Source: Clostridia bacterium
GTDB lineage: Bacteria; Bacillota; Clostridia; Oscillospirales; CAG-272
Assembly (NCBI GenBank): GCA_017463125.1
Contig: JAFTPV010000003.1
Span: 1-64,000, forward strand
DNA: 64,000 nt
Reading direction: 5' to 3'
Positions 9,010 through 17,056 of this stretch are shown one piece after another. A program made the position numbers and the translations under genes. Position 1 is the stretch's first letter. Each line of letters starts with the position of its first letter. Under the pieces are notes generated by a model. The model ran no database searches, was not told where the DNA came from, and worked only from the letters and a program-made list of their open reading frames with translations.

Positions 9010-10413
9010 ATGGTTAAAAGTAAAAGCTTGACGGAAGGTCCTATTTTCTCCCGTCTGCTCCTATTTACTGTTCCACTAATGCTGACGGGACTTTTGCAGG
9101 TCTTTTACAACATGGCTGACAACATTGTTGTCGGCAGCTTTTCGGGTGACGAGCTTGCACTTGCTGCGACAGGAAGCACGGGCGCGCTTACTGCTCTTAT
9201 CGTTAATATGCTGACCGCCTTTGCAACCGGGTCGGGTGTTATCATTGCCCAAAGCTTTGGAGCAAGGGATTACGACAATCTCTCAAAATCCATACACACG
9301 GCGATGACGCTTTCCCTTATCGGAGGGCTTTCACTAGGTGTTATCGCGGTTACATTCTCAGAGCTGTTTCTTAGTCTTATGGGAACGCAAGAAATCCTAA
9401 TGAGCAGAGCTACTCTTTATTTTAGGATAATCAGTCTGGGAATCCCGGCAAGCACTATCTTTAACTTCGGTGCGGCGGTGTTGCGTTCTCTCGGTAATTC
9501 AAAAATTCAGCTTTATGTTCTCGGAGCAACGGGAATTGTAAACGTTATTCTCAATCTGTTTTTTGTCATCGTTTGCAAAATGACAGTTGACGGCGTTGCG
9601 CTGGCTACGGTAATTTCGCAATATCTTTCGGCTATTGCAGTTGTTATAATCCTTTGTAACGTAAAGAACAAAAACGCGAGATTAGACTTAAAAAAGCTGA
9701 AAATACATACCAATCTTTTGAAAAAGATATTAAGGATTGCGCTTCCTGCCTGTTTGCAGACATCGCTGTTTTCGCTCTCGAATATTATGATCCAGAGCGC
9801 AGCAAACGGGCTGCCTACTCTCGCGCTTTCTGCCAAGACTATTGCTGCAAATATTGATAATTTAGTCTACACGGCAATAAATAGCTACTCTAATTCCACA
9901 ATGACCTTCGTTGCGCAAAACTACGGTGCAAAAAATATTGAAAGAGTGAAAAAATCCATACTTATAGCGGCATTTCAGGTCACGGCGGTTGGAGTGATTA
10001 TCGGTCAGATTTTGCTCTTCTTCGGTGAGCCGCTGGCGGCTATGTTTATCGATCCTCTTGATCCTAACAAAGCGCAGGTTATCGAATACTCGATGGAGAT
10101 AATGCGGATAATTCTGAACATATACTTTATGTGCGGAATTATGGATATGCTCAGCGGCTCTCTCAGGGGACTTGGCAACGCGATGCTTCCCATGATAATC
10201 GGTATTATCGGAGTTGTCGGAATAAGACTTGTGTGGATTTTCTTCTTTTTCCCGATGGAACAGCTACACACCCTTACGGGACTTTATTTAAGCTACCCGA
10301 TAACCTGGGTGTTCTGCATTACGGCACTCGGCATCGCGCTGGCGTTCGAGTGGAGAAAAAAGAAAAAGGAATGTACCTGTCAAGAGGAGCAGCTAATTCC
10401 CACAAACAAATAA
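9010..10413 (+). CDS. MATE family efflux transporter (copy 2)
   Basis: A 467-residue paralogue of the preceding pump, with near-identical landmarks (SLTEGPIFSRLL, VPLMLTGLLQVFYNMADN) and about 12 membrane segments. I start it at ATG 9010, aligned with the copy-1 start and preceded by GTGAGGA. An upstream TTG-initiated frame would run through the promoter. Divergence between the copies is spread along the length, which suggests different substrates rather than a recent duplication. It ends in a strong symmetrical terminator. Confidence 0.92.
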   Translation: MVKSKSLTEGPIFSRLLLFTVPLMLTGLLQVFYNMADNIVVGSFSGDELALAATGSTGALTALIVNMLTAFATGSGVIIAQSFGARDYDNLSKSIHTAMTLSLIGGLSLGVIAVTFSELFLSLMGTQEILMSRATLYFRIISLGIPASTIFNFGAAVLRSLGNSKIQLYVLGATGIVNVILNLFFVIVCKMTVDGVALATVISQYLSAIAVVIILCNVKNKNARLDLKKLKIHTNLLKKILRIALPACLQTSLFSLSNIMIQSAANGLPTLALSAKTIAANIDNLVYTAINSYSNSTMTFVAQNYGAKNIERVKKSILIAAFQVTAVGVIIGQILLFFGEPLAAMFIDPLDPNKAQVIEYSMEIMRIILNIYFMCGIMDMLSGSLRGLGNAMLPMIIGIIGVVGIRLVWIFFFFPMEQLHTLTGLYLSYPITWVFCITALGIALAFEWRKKKKECTCQEEQLIPTNK

Positions 10414-10415
10414 TA

Positions 10416-10458
10416 CAAATAAAAAAGGATTTGGGTTTTCCAAATCCTTTTTTATTTG
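10416..10458. terminator. Bidirectional intrinsic terminator
   Basis: A 19-bp perfect stem with a 5-base loop (left arm 10416-10434, right arm 10440-10458) has A and T runs on either side. It can end transcription of the MATE gene and, in reverse, of the convergent zinc-ribbon gene. Confidence 0.88.
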
Positions 10459-10506
10459 TTCAAAGGCCGACTTAACCCTCGTAGGCAAAGTCAACGCAAC
10501 GAGAAA

Positions 10507-10791
10507 TTATTCCTCTGCTGCTGCTCTTTTTGCTGCGAAGCACTCGCTGCAGTAAACTGCCTTGCCTTCGGTGGGCTTGAAGGGCACCTGGCACTCCTTA
10601 CCGCACTCTACGCAGACTGCATCGAACATCTCTCTCGCACCCTTCTGCGCATTTTTCTTAGCGGCACGGCACTCCTTGCATCTTGAGGGCTTGTTCTCAA
10701 AGCCTCTCGATGCATAGAACTCCTGCTCACCTGCGGTGAACACGAACTCATTGCCACAATCTCTGCACTTCAATGTCTCGTCCTGGTACAT
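10507..10791 (-). CDS. Zinc-ribbon domain protein
   Basis: A 94-residue protein with two zinc-ribbon-like units. The first has CRDCG (residues 9-13) and CKEC (38-41). The second has CVEC (60-63) and CSEC (81-84). The intervening aromatic and basic residues fit the small clostridial probable-zinc-binding family. The tail is Ala/Lys/Glu-rich. There is no membrane segment, so it is probably cytosolic and may bind nucleic acid or ribosomes; its function is not established. It lies downstream of the degenerate tRNA-like sequence and the SigH-like gene, all leftward. Confidence 0.8.
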   Translation of the reverse strand: MYQDETLKCRDCGNEFVFTAGEQEFYASRGFENKPSRCKECRAAKKNAQKGAREMFDAVCVECGKECQVPFKPTEGKAVYCSECFAAKRAAAEE

Positions 10792-10825
10792 GTTTCTGTT
10801 TCTCCCTAATAGGTTTTTTATAATT

Positions 10826-10893
10826 TGCCCCGGGCGGATTCAAACCGCCGTCTTTAGTAAAAACCAACGCTCTCCCTTGAGCTACATTGGGCA
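10826..10893 (-). pseudogene. Degenerate tRNA-like sequence (possibly a tRNA-Lys relic)
   Basis: Reading the minus strand, a D-arm (GCTC-AAGGGA-GAGC, preceded by TA) and a T-arm (GGCGG-TTTGAAT-CCGCC) are unmistakable. The acceptor stem pairs only 5 of 7 positions (TGCCCAA with CGGGGCA). The anticodon arm pairs as TTGGT/ACTAA around a loop of only TTTT, three bases short, and the T-loop has T instead of C at position 56. The total is 68 nt with no encoded CCA. The stem resembles tRNA-Lys(UUU), which would have a 7-base loop containing TTT. An alternative 4-bp fold gives an ACU anticodon but leaves no variable loop. It is most likely a pseudogene or tRNA mimic. Confidence 0.55.
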
Positions 10894-10908
10894 TAATGAC
10901 TAATAAAA

Positions 10909-11469
10909 TTAGCAATTCTCGCTGTCGAAAGCTTCGCGTAAACGGCGAAACAGCCGCGCCTTTGCATTATCAACAGACTTTGGGGTACGCGATAGCTGCT
11001 TTGCAATTGCCGCCGTCTGATACCCTTGGATATGAAGGATAAGTACGGAATACTCGTAATCGGAAAGCACCGAGCGCGCATTTGTAATTATGGATTCAAA
11101 GCGCTCACGCGCAACCAGAGTCGCCTCCGGGCTGGAGCCCCCCTCTGTCACATCCTCGTTAAGATCAAGGACATCGGGTCTTGAACGCCGACGCCTTTGA
11201 AGATCGATCATCCGACGGTGGATACAAACGCGGGCATAGAGACCAAACGTCACGTCGCTCTGCGATACATCATAGCTCATTACCGCCTGGTGAAGAGCCA
11301 CGCAAGCCTCGGAAAAAAGCTCGTCATCATCAACACAATCAAGCTTAAATCCCGATATCACCTTACGTATAAGCGGCGTATAGCGCCGTACCAGCTCGGC
11401 AAACGCTACGTCACTACGTTCCCGACATTCAGAAATAAGCCTTACAATATCGACATTCTGTTCGTTCAT
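10909..11469 (-). CDS. Sigma-70 family RNA polymerase sigma factor, SigH-like
   Basis: A 186-residue sigma factor starting at ATG 11469. Region 2 spans about 20-95 (AELVRRYTPLIRKVISGF, then YARVCIHRRMIDLQRRRR). Region 4 spans about 125-185 and ends with the helix-turn-helix AAIAKQLSRTPKSVDNAKAR, close to the Spo0H/SigH signature with its KSVDNA motif. It is shorter than Bacillus SigH (about 218 residues). The likely role is transition-state or early-sporulation transcription, consistent with gpr just upstream. The promoter is a perfect consensus. A weaker TTG start at 11478 is possible. Confidence 0.82.
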   Translation of the reverse strand: MNEQNVDIVRLISECRERSDVAFAELVRRYTPLIRKVISGFKLDCVDDDELFSEACVALHQAVMSYDVSQSDVTFGLYARVCIHRRMIDLQRRRRSRPDVLDLNEDVTEGGSSPEATLVARERFESIITNARSVLSDYEYSVLILHIQGYQTAAIAKQLSRTPKSVDNAKARLFRRLREAFDSENC

Positions 11470-11496
11470 AATTAACAAAATCTTCCATACATCAGT

Positions 11497-11525
11497 ATTA
11501 TATCTTTATATTTATTGTTTGTCAA
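11497..11525 (-). promoter_or_regulatory. Perfect consensus promoter of the SigH-like gene
   Basis: On the minus strand, -35 TTGACA (11525-11520) and -10 TATAAT (11502-11497) are 17 bp apart and 27 bp upstream of ATG 11469. Confidence 0.85.
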
Positions 11526-11622
11526 TAGATTTGTTCAAAAAAATTTATTTTTTATTCATCAATCGAACAATTTTGAACATAAACTACTCGTATCATTTGT
11601 GCAAAATGTCTAAAACCGTCGT

Positions 11623-12177
11623 TTATGATAGATATTCCAGCCTTCCCGTAAGAGAAAACAGCACTCCTCGGTAAACTCCGTCCGGCTTTGATTCAAAGTT
11701 TTTCTTTATCATCTCGGCCTCTGCTTTTGAAGAAACTGTTATTGAAGTACGCATAATTTCGTCCTCCTTATCCTGCGCTTGCAAAGTAACTCTGAAGCGT
11801 TTTGTTGCCGTTTCCTCAATATAGGCGCTTATCGTTGCCTCGCTCTTGGATAAAGAGATATGCTTTATTGCAGAACGAAGGCTTCGCTCTCTGAACTCCT
11901 TATCAAGACTGTCATAGAGCTCGGAGGCCACGAGCCTACCCTTCTCCGAAATCATATAATATTTATCTCCGTCAAGCTCGTCCGTAAGAATATGCTCGGA
12001 ATCGGATAGCTCGATTAGGCACTGATCGTAGTCAAAGGTTATATCATCGGTATTTTCCTCGACTATATTCATAATCGTGGATTTTTCTATAGGATAGCGG
12101 ATATTATCAAGCAGAAATAAAATAAACACCTTTATGTCTGTTGTCGTATCCAGCTTGAACTCCTTGTATTTTTTCAT
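11623..12177 (-). CDS. DUF4364 family protein
   Basis: A 184-residue protein of the DUF4364 family. The N-terminal half (about 10-90) looks like a winged helix (DIKVFILFLLDNIRYPIEKS, then YYMISEKGRLVASEL). The C-terminal half is alpha/beta and may sense a ligand or dimerise. Family members are clostridial and probably DNA-binding; no regulon is known. It is divergent from gpr, with 77 bp between starts, so an effect on gpr or sporulation timing is possible but only inferred. Confidence 0.82.
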   Translation of the reverse strand: MKKYKEFKLDTTTDIKVFILFLLDNIRYPIEKSTIMNIVEENTDDITFDYDQCLIELSDSEHILTDELDGDKYYMISEKGRLVASELYDSLDKEFRERSLRSAIKHISLSKSEATISAYIEETATKRFRVTLQAQDKEDEIMRTSITVSSKAEAEMIKKNFESKPDGVYRGVLFSLTGRLEYLS

Positions 12178-12202
12178 TTCAATTTCTCGCTTTACAACTT
12201 TT

Positions 12203-12231
12203 TGAATAACTTTTCGCCCACAGTCTACAAT
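12203..12231 (+). promoter_or_regulatory. Candidate gpr promoter (sigma-G-like -35)
   Basis: TGAATA (12203-12208) is followed after 17 bp by TACAAT (12226-12231). TGAATA fits the forespore sigma-G -35 consensus; the -10 is ambiguous between sigma-G and sigma-A. gpr is a forespore gene in known sporeformers. Confidence 0.45.
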
Positions 12232-12253
12232 AATTAAAAAAACGGAGGCGATT

Positions 12254-13117
12254 ATGAATAGCTTTTACTTTAATGAGAGCGCTGACGCGCTTGGCGATCT
12301 TGCCTGCGAAAGACGAAGAGCAGACACGGCGCTTCGTGGGGTGGATTACAAAAGAGAGGTTACTCCATACGGAGTTTGGGAAAAAATAAAAATATCATCT
12401 GTCGAGGGTGCAAAGAGCATCGGCAGACCTATCGGAACATACGATACCCTGGAGCTCGAGCGACTGGATCTTATCGACAGTGAAAGCATCGAGGATGCGA
12501 AGATGGAGATAGCAAAAAATCTCACGGCGCTGCTCGAATGTATGAACATCATTCCGAAAAGGCTTCTTATCGCAGGACTTGGGAACGGGGCGCTGACGCC
12601 AGATGCCGTCGGATGCCTTGCCGCATCCAAAATCAAGCCGACCCTTCATATAAAGATGAGTGACGAGAGCTTCTTCACTACCCTTGAATGCTCGGAGATT
12701 GCCGTCGTTACGCCCGGGGTCAGAGCCACAAGCGGACTCGACTCGGTTGTAATTATAAAAGGAATATGTGACGTGATAAAGCCGAATGCAGTTATAGCAA
12801 TAGACTCCATAGCGGCAGGCTCTACCGAGAGGCTGGGTTCTACAATACAGATTTCAAACACAGGTATAGTCCCCGGAAGCGGTCTTGGAAACACCCATCA
12901 CGCAATAAATGAAGAAAGCGTCGGAGTACCGGTAATAGCGATAGGCGTACCTACCGTGATAGATTCAAGACTGCTTTGCAGATTCGGTGATGAAGAGGAA
13001 AACGCAAGAGGTGTCACAGGAATGTTTGTTTCTCCAAAGGAAATAAACGAAATAGTGACCGTAGCGGCAAAAATAATCAGCGGCGGTATAAACGCGGCGT
13101 TTGGGCTGTATTCCTGA
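12254..13117 (+). CDS. gpr: GPR germination protease
   Basis: A 287-residue member of the GPR endopeptidase family (peptidase family A25), which degrades small acid-soluble spore proteins during germination. Family landmarks include the RRADTALRGVDY segment near residues 21-32, LLIAGLGNGALTPDAVG (about 104-120), TPGVRATSGLDS (about 155-166), IAIDSIAAGSTERLGSTIQ and the PGSGLGNTHHAINEESVGVPVIAIGVPTV region, quoted in parts. The enzyme is made as an inactive zymogen and self-processes. It is shorter than Bacillus GPR (about 370 residues), as in many Clostridia. This is the best single indicator of endospore formation here. Confidence 0.93.
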   Translation: MNSFYFNESADALGDLACERRRADTALRGVDYKREVTPYGVWEKIKISSVEGAKSIGRPIGTYDTLELERLDLIDSESIEDAKMEIAKNLTALLECMNIIPKRLLIAGLGNGALTPDAVGCLAASKIKPTLHIKMSDESFFTTLECSEIAVVTPGVRATSGLDSVVIIKGICDVIKPNAVIAIDSIAAGSTERLGSTIQISNTGIVPGSGLGNTHHAINEESVGVPVIAIGVPTVIDSRLLCRFGDEEENARGVTGMFVSPKEINEIVTVAAKIISGGINAAFGLYS

Positions 13118-13119
13118 AA

Positions 13120-13680
13120 TCAGAGAATAAGCTCATCAAGGGGGAGCTTCGGAACCACGTGATCGTCGTTTTCATCACGGTAGTACTTTATATCACCACT
13201 TTTCGAGTCGGTTAAAATGACCTTCTCGGCAGGGTAACCGAGCGCTATAACCATGTGAGGTATCTGATTTCCGGAAGGGATACGCGCCTTTATCACCTCA
13301 GGTGCAAAGGAGCGGATCATACAGCCTCCGACACCCGCCTCGCAGGCTGTCAGAAGTATCGCCTCGGCAGCTATACCAAGGTCTATTGCAAGGAGAGTGT
13401 CCAGCTCGGACTCCGAGCTTATTATGACGTAGGAGGCGGGACGCTCGCTAACAGCGGGGCCTGTCCACTCCTTAAGATAACCTGCAAATTTAAGTGCAGG
13501 GAAAATTTCATCACAGGCAAGCTTTTCATTTACAATAGTAAATCTAAGTCTTTGAAGATTTGCTCCGGAGGGAGTAAATCTCGCACTCTCAATAAACGAC
13601 GTAAGAAGTTCATACGAAAGCTCGTGCGACGCATCAAAGCGCCTGTACGAGCGATTTTTCTTTATAAGCTCAAAAACCAT
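13120..13680 (-). CDS. Nitroreductase family protein
   Basis: A 186-residue FMN-dependent oxidoreductase of the nitroreductase superfamily. It has the N-terminal RSYRRFDASHEL motif (about 10-21), the FTPSGANLQRLRFTIV segment that contacts FMN, the AAEAILLTACEAGVGGCMI helix, and the usual HMVIALGYPAE near the C-terminus. The length is normal for the family. The substrate is unknown. It is convergent with gpr, 2 bp apart, and lies 11 bp downstream of obgE, so it is probably the last gene of the leftward obgE run. Confidence 0.85.
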   Translation of the reverse strand: MVFELIKKNRSYRRFDASHELSYELLTSFIESARFTPSGANLQRLRFTIVNEKLACDEIFPALKFAGYLKEWTGPAVSERPASYVIISSESELDTLLAIDLGIAAEAILLTACEAGVGGCMIRSFAPEVIKARIPSGNQIPHMVIALGYPAEKVILTDSKSGDIKYYRDENDDHVVPKLPLDELIL

Positions 13681-13691
13681 ATTATAAAACC

Positions 13692-14978
13692 TTAATATAC
13701 GAAATCAAATTCAAAATCGTAGATGCTTACCGTGTCGCCCTCTTCTATGCCTGCTTCGCGAAGCTTTGCAATGACGCCGTTTTTAACAAGCACGCGCTGG
13801 AAGAAATTAAGCGACTCGTAATCGTCGAAGCGGATCTGACCCATAAAGTTATAGAGCCACTCTCCCTCAACGATGTATTTGCCGTTCTCGTCGACGGTTA
13901 CGGTGGTTTCTCTTACACCTGCAGAGCTTTCGATAGCCGCGTCCTCGGGTGAATATTCGGATTCATAAACCGTAAGAGGAGGAAGCTCGTCGAGCTTATC
14001 AACAGTTTTCTTCACAAGCTCACGAAGTCCATCACCTGTAACGGCAGAAACATACATTAAATCAAAGCCCAGCTCCTTGCAATGAGCGACGAACCTCTTT
14101 GTCATCTCCGAGTCCATATCCGCCGAGTCAATTTTATTTGCCACGACTATCTGCGGTCTTTTAGCAAGCTCAGGCGAATATTTTTCAAGCTCGAGATTAA
14201 TTTTGTCAAGATCATCGGTTGGATCTCTGCCGTCCGTGCCGGCAATATCCACAACGTGCAAAATAAGGCGGCATCTGTCAACGTGTCGAAGGAATGCGTG
14301 ACCAAGACCTAAGCCCTCCGACGCGCCCTCGATAAGTCCGGGAATGTCTGCGGCAAGGAAGCCTCTGCCCTCGCCTATGCTGACGACGCCGAGGTTGGGT
14401 GAAAGAGTTGTGAAATGATAGTTAGCGATCTTAGGCTTTGCGGAAGAAATTCTCGAGAGTATCGAGGACTTCCCGACGTTAGGGAATCCAACGAGTCCTA
14501 CCTCCGCAAGCATTTTAAGCTCGAGAAGAACCTCGCGCTCCTCACCCTTCGTTCCGCTTTTGGCAAATCTGGGTATCTGGCGCGTGGGGGTTGCAAAATG
14601 ACGGTTGCCCCAACCGCCTCTGCCGCCCTTGCAAAGCACGTATTCGTCAGCGTTTGCCATATCGAATATTACCTTGCCCGACTCGGGATCCTTAATAAGC
14701 GTTCCCTCGGGAACCTTTATCACGACGTCGGCGCCGCTTTTACCGTGCATTTTATCGCCCATGCCGTTGCCGCCGCGCTCTGCCACAAATTTTCTCTTAT
14801 ATCTGAAGGCGAGAAGGGTGTTGGCGCCGGTATCTACCTTAAATATAATACTGCCGCCTCTGCCGCCGTCGCCACCGTCCGGACCGCCTGCTGCTACGTA
14901 CTTTTCACGGTGGAAGGAAACGGCACCGTCGCCGCCGTCACCGGCTTTAACGTAAATTTTTATATTATCTATAAACAT
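13692..14978 (-). CDS. obgE: GTPase ObgE/CgtA
   Basis: A 428-residue Obg GTPase. The N-terminal glycine-rich Obg fold spans 1-158. The G domain (about 160-330) has GFPNVGKSS (G1), DIPGLIEG (G3) and NKID (G4). A C-terminal OCT domain (about 355-428) is of the type found in Firmicutes. Obg couples GTP status to 50S ribosome assembly, stress response and, in Bacillus, sporulation initiation. It starts at ATG 14978 with AAAGGAA upstream. It is the central gene of the leftward run that also carries der, another ribosome-assembly GTPase. Confidence 0.96.
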   Translation of the reverse strand: MFIDNIKIYVKAGDGGDGAVSFHREKYVAAGGPDGGDGGRGGSIIFKVDTGANTLLAFRYKRKFVAERGGNGMGDKMHGKSGADVVIKVPEGTLIKDPESGKVIFDMANADEYVLCKGGRGGWGNRHFATPTRQIPRFAKSGTKGEEREVLLELKMLAEVGLVGFPNVGKSSILSRISSAKPKIANYHFTTLSPNLGVVSIGEGRGFLAADIPGLIEGASEGLGLGHAFLRHVDRCRLILHVVDIAGTDGRDPTDDLDKINLELEKYSPELAKRPQIVVANKIDSADMDSEMTKRFVAHCKELGFDLMYVSAVTGDGLRELVKKTVDKLDELPPLTVYESEYSPEDAAIESSAGVRETTVTVDENGKYIVEGEWLYNFMGQIRFDDYESLNFFQRVLVKNGVIAKLREAGIEEGDTVSIYDFEFDFVY

Positions 14979-14999
14979 TGATAAGTTCCTTTCATTATG

Positions 15000-15692
15000 T
15001 CAGGATATAAAACCAAGGTCGGAAAGAAGGCTTCGCCAATCCGAAAAGTCGTTGCAGCTCGTATAGACGTCAAGCTCGCTTGAAGCAGGACTCGGAAGCC
15101 CCTGCTCATACACCGCTACGACTGTACCGACTCCTGCGGCGTTTGCCGCCTTTATCCCAGCCTTACCGTCCTCGAACACAACGCACTCGGAGGGGTCAAG
15201 TCCTATGCGCTGCGCCGCTAATATATAACAGTCCGGGGCGGGCTTGCAGGTAAAGGTGCCGTCCGTGTATACGATATTATCGTACGAAAACCATCTGCCA
15301 AGTCCGAGATGCTCCATATAGAACTCGACCTCCTCCCTATTGCTGCCCGTTGCCAAGCAGTAGGGGATTTTTTCATTTTTAAGGTAGTCAAGCATCTCAT
15401 AAGCGCCCGCACAAAGCTTAAAATCATCGCCAAGTGCTAGGCACATATCGTAATAAAGACCGTTTTTTACCTTCACGTAGGAGTCAAGCTCCTCTCTCTC
15501 GGGATTCGGATTAATATTCGCGAGATAGATATTTTCGGTTGAACGGCCAAAAATATTCTTAACAATATATTCGTCATTCGGCTCCGGCGCTCCGAAAAGA
15601 GGAAATACGCGCCTAAAGCACTCCATATGCAGCTTGCTGTCATGCAGAAGAGTTCCGTTGAAGTCAAAAAGTATGCCTGAAAGTTTTTTCAT
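15000..15692 (-). CDS. HAD family hydrolase, beta-phosphoglucomutase-like
   Basis: A 230-residue HAD-superfamily protein with motif I DFNGTLLHD (residues 10-18), where the usual DxDGTL second Asp is Asn; motif II in CLATGSNREE; motif III Lys in TCKPAPDCY; and motif IV VVFEDGKAGIKAA. A four-helix cap sits between motifs I and II, as in subfamily IA. The first Asp (Asp10), the nucleophile, is present, but the acid/base Asp12 is replaced by Asn, which may slow or alter catalysis. It lies 9 bp downstream of der. The substrate is unknown. Confidence 0.82.
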   Translation of the reverse strand: MKKLSGILFDFNGTLLHDSKLHMECFRRVFPLFGAPEPNDEYIVKNIFGRSTENIYLANINPNPEREELDSYVKVKNGLYYDMCLALGDDFKLCAGAYEMLDYLKNEKIPYCLATGSNREEVEFYMEHLGLGRWFSYDNIVYTDGTFTCKPAPDCYILAAQRIGLDPSECVVFEDGKAGIKAANAAGVGTVVAVYEQGLPSPASSELDVYTSCNDFSDWRSLLSDLGFIS

Positions 15693-15700
15693 ATCGCTTT

Positions 15701-17035
15701 TTATTTCGTGGAATCGTCTCCACGCTGTCTGATTATTATCTTTATCGGTGTACCGTTAAAGCCAAAGGTATCGCGAATACAGTTCTCGATATATCTCTTA
15801 TACGAATAGTGGAACAGCTCCTCGGAGTTACAGAATATGACGAAGGTTGGCGGAGCTGTGGAGATCTGTGTCATATAGTAGACCTTAAGGCGTCTGCCCT
15901 TATCCGAGGGGGGCTGGACTCTCGTTGTAGCGTCGTTGAGAAGGTCGTTTAACATACCCGTCGTAATACGGCGGCGCGATTCGGAATAAACCTCGTTTAT
16001 CATCTCATAAAGGTTTGCCACACGCTGTCCTGTCAGAGCTGAAACGTAAATTATCGGTGCATAAGGCATATAGGCAAGAGCCGTTCTTATTTCCTTATTA
16101 TAATTATTAACGGTGTTATTCTCCTTTTCGATAGAATCCCACTTATTAATAACGATTATGCAGGCCTTTCCTGCCTCGTGGGCAAGACCGGCAATCTTCT
16201 CGTCCTGATCGGTAACGCCGTCCTTTGCATCTATCATAAGAAGGCAGACGTCGGCGCGCTCAATAGCCATATTAGCGCGTATAACGCTGAATTTCTCTAT
16301 CCTGTCCTCGACCTTCGAGTGACGGCGGATACCTGCCGTGTCTATGAAATTATAGACACCGTGAGAATTCTCCACCCTTGTATCAACGGCGTCTCTCGTG
16401 GTTCCGGCAATATCAGAAACTATCACCCTGTCCTCGCCGCACATACGGTTAATTATCGAGGATTTACCCGCATTGGGCTTACCTATTACGGCAACGTTTA
16501 TAACATTCTCGTCGTCAGCATCGTTATCGTCAAAGCGGCACTCCTCGATAACGGCATCAAGCAGGTCTCCCGAGCCCGTACCGTGAAGAGAGGATACGGC
16601 AATTGGGTCACGCTCGAAGCCGAGCTCGTAAAACTCGTAGAACTCGTAAGGGAGCTCTCCTACCCTGTCAACCTTGTTTACAGCAACGACGATTGGCTTA
16701 CCCGACTTTTTTAGCATTATCGCAATATCTCTGTCGTCGGCAACGAGGCCTGCGTGAATATCGCACATAAAGATTATTACGTCGGCCGTAGCAACGGCTA
16801 TTTCCGCCTGCGTTCTCATCTGCTTAAGTATGGTTTCATCACTCTTCGGCTCTATACCGCCCGTGTCTATGAGTATAAATTTACGGCTGTTCCACTCCGC
16901 CTCGGCATAAATACGGTCACGAGTAACGCCGGGGGTGTCCTCAACTATGGAGCGGCGCTCACCGATAAGCTTATTGAAAAGAGTGCTCTTTCCAACGTTG
17001 GGTCTGCCGACTATTGCAACTATAGGTTTTGACAT
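15701..17035 (-). CDS. der: Ribosome biogenesis GTPase Der (EngA)
   Basis: A 444-residue protein with two tandem G domains. The first has GRPNVGKST (about 10-18), DTGG and NKVD. The second has GKPNAGKSS (about 186-194), DTAGI and NKWD. A C-terminal KH-like domain (about 355-440) follows. This double-GTPase layout is unique to Der, which acts in 50S subunit assembly. The length is typical. A good AAAGGA ribosome-binding site precedes the ATG at 17035. It belongs to the same leftward run as obgE. Confidence 0.96.
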   Translation of the reverse strand: MSKPIVAIVGRPNVGKSTLFNKLIGERRSIVEDTPGVTRDRIYAEAEWNSRKFILIDTGGIEPKSDETILKQMRTQAEIAVATADVIIFMCDIHAGLVADDRDIAIMLKKSGKPIVVAVNKVDRVGELPYEFYEFYELGFERDPIAVSSLHGTGSGDLLDAVIEECRFDDNDADDENVINVAVIGKPNAGKSSIINRMCGEDRVIVSDIAGTTRDAVDTRVENSHGVYNFIDTAGIRRHSKVEDRIEKFSVIRANMAIERADVCLLMIDAKDGVTDQDEKIAGLAHEAGKACIIVINKWDSIEKENNTVNNYNKEIRTALAYMPYAPIIYVSALTGQRVANLYEMINEVYSESRRRITTGMLNDLLNDATTRVQPPSDKGRRLKVYYMTQISTAPPTFVIFCNSEELFHYSYKRYIENCIRDTFGFNGTPIKIIIRQRGDDSTK

Positions 17036-17056
17036 TTTGTTAGTCCTTTCTGAATA

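Noticed and set aside
10826..10893. Functional tRNA gene
   Set aside because: Anticodon loop three bases short, mismatched acceptor and atypical T-loop; listed as a degenerate tRNA-like sequence instead.
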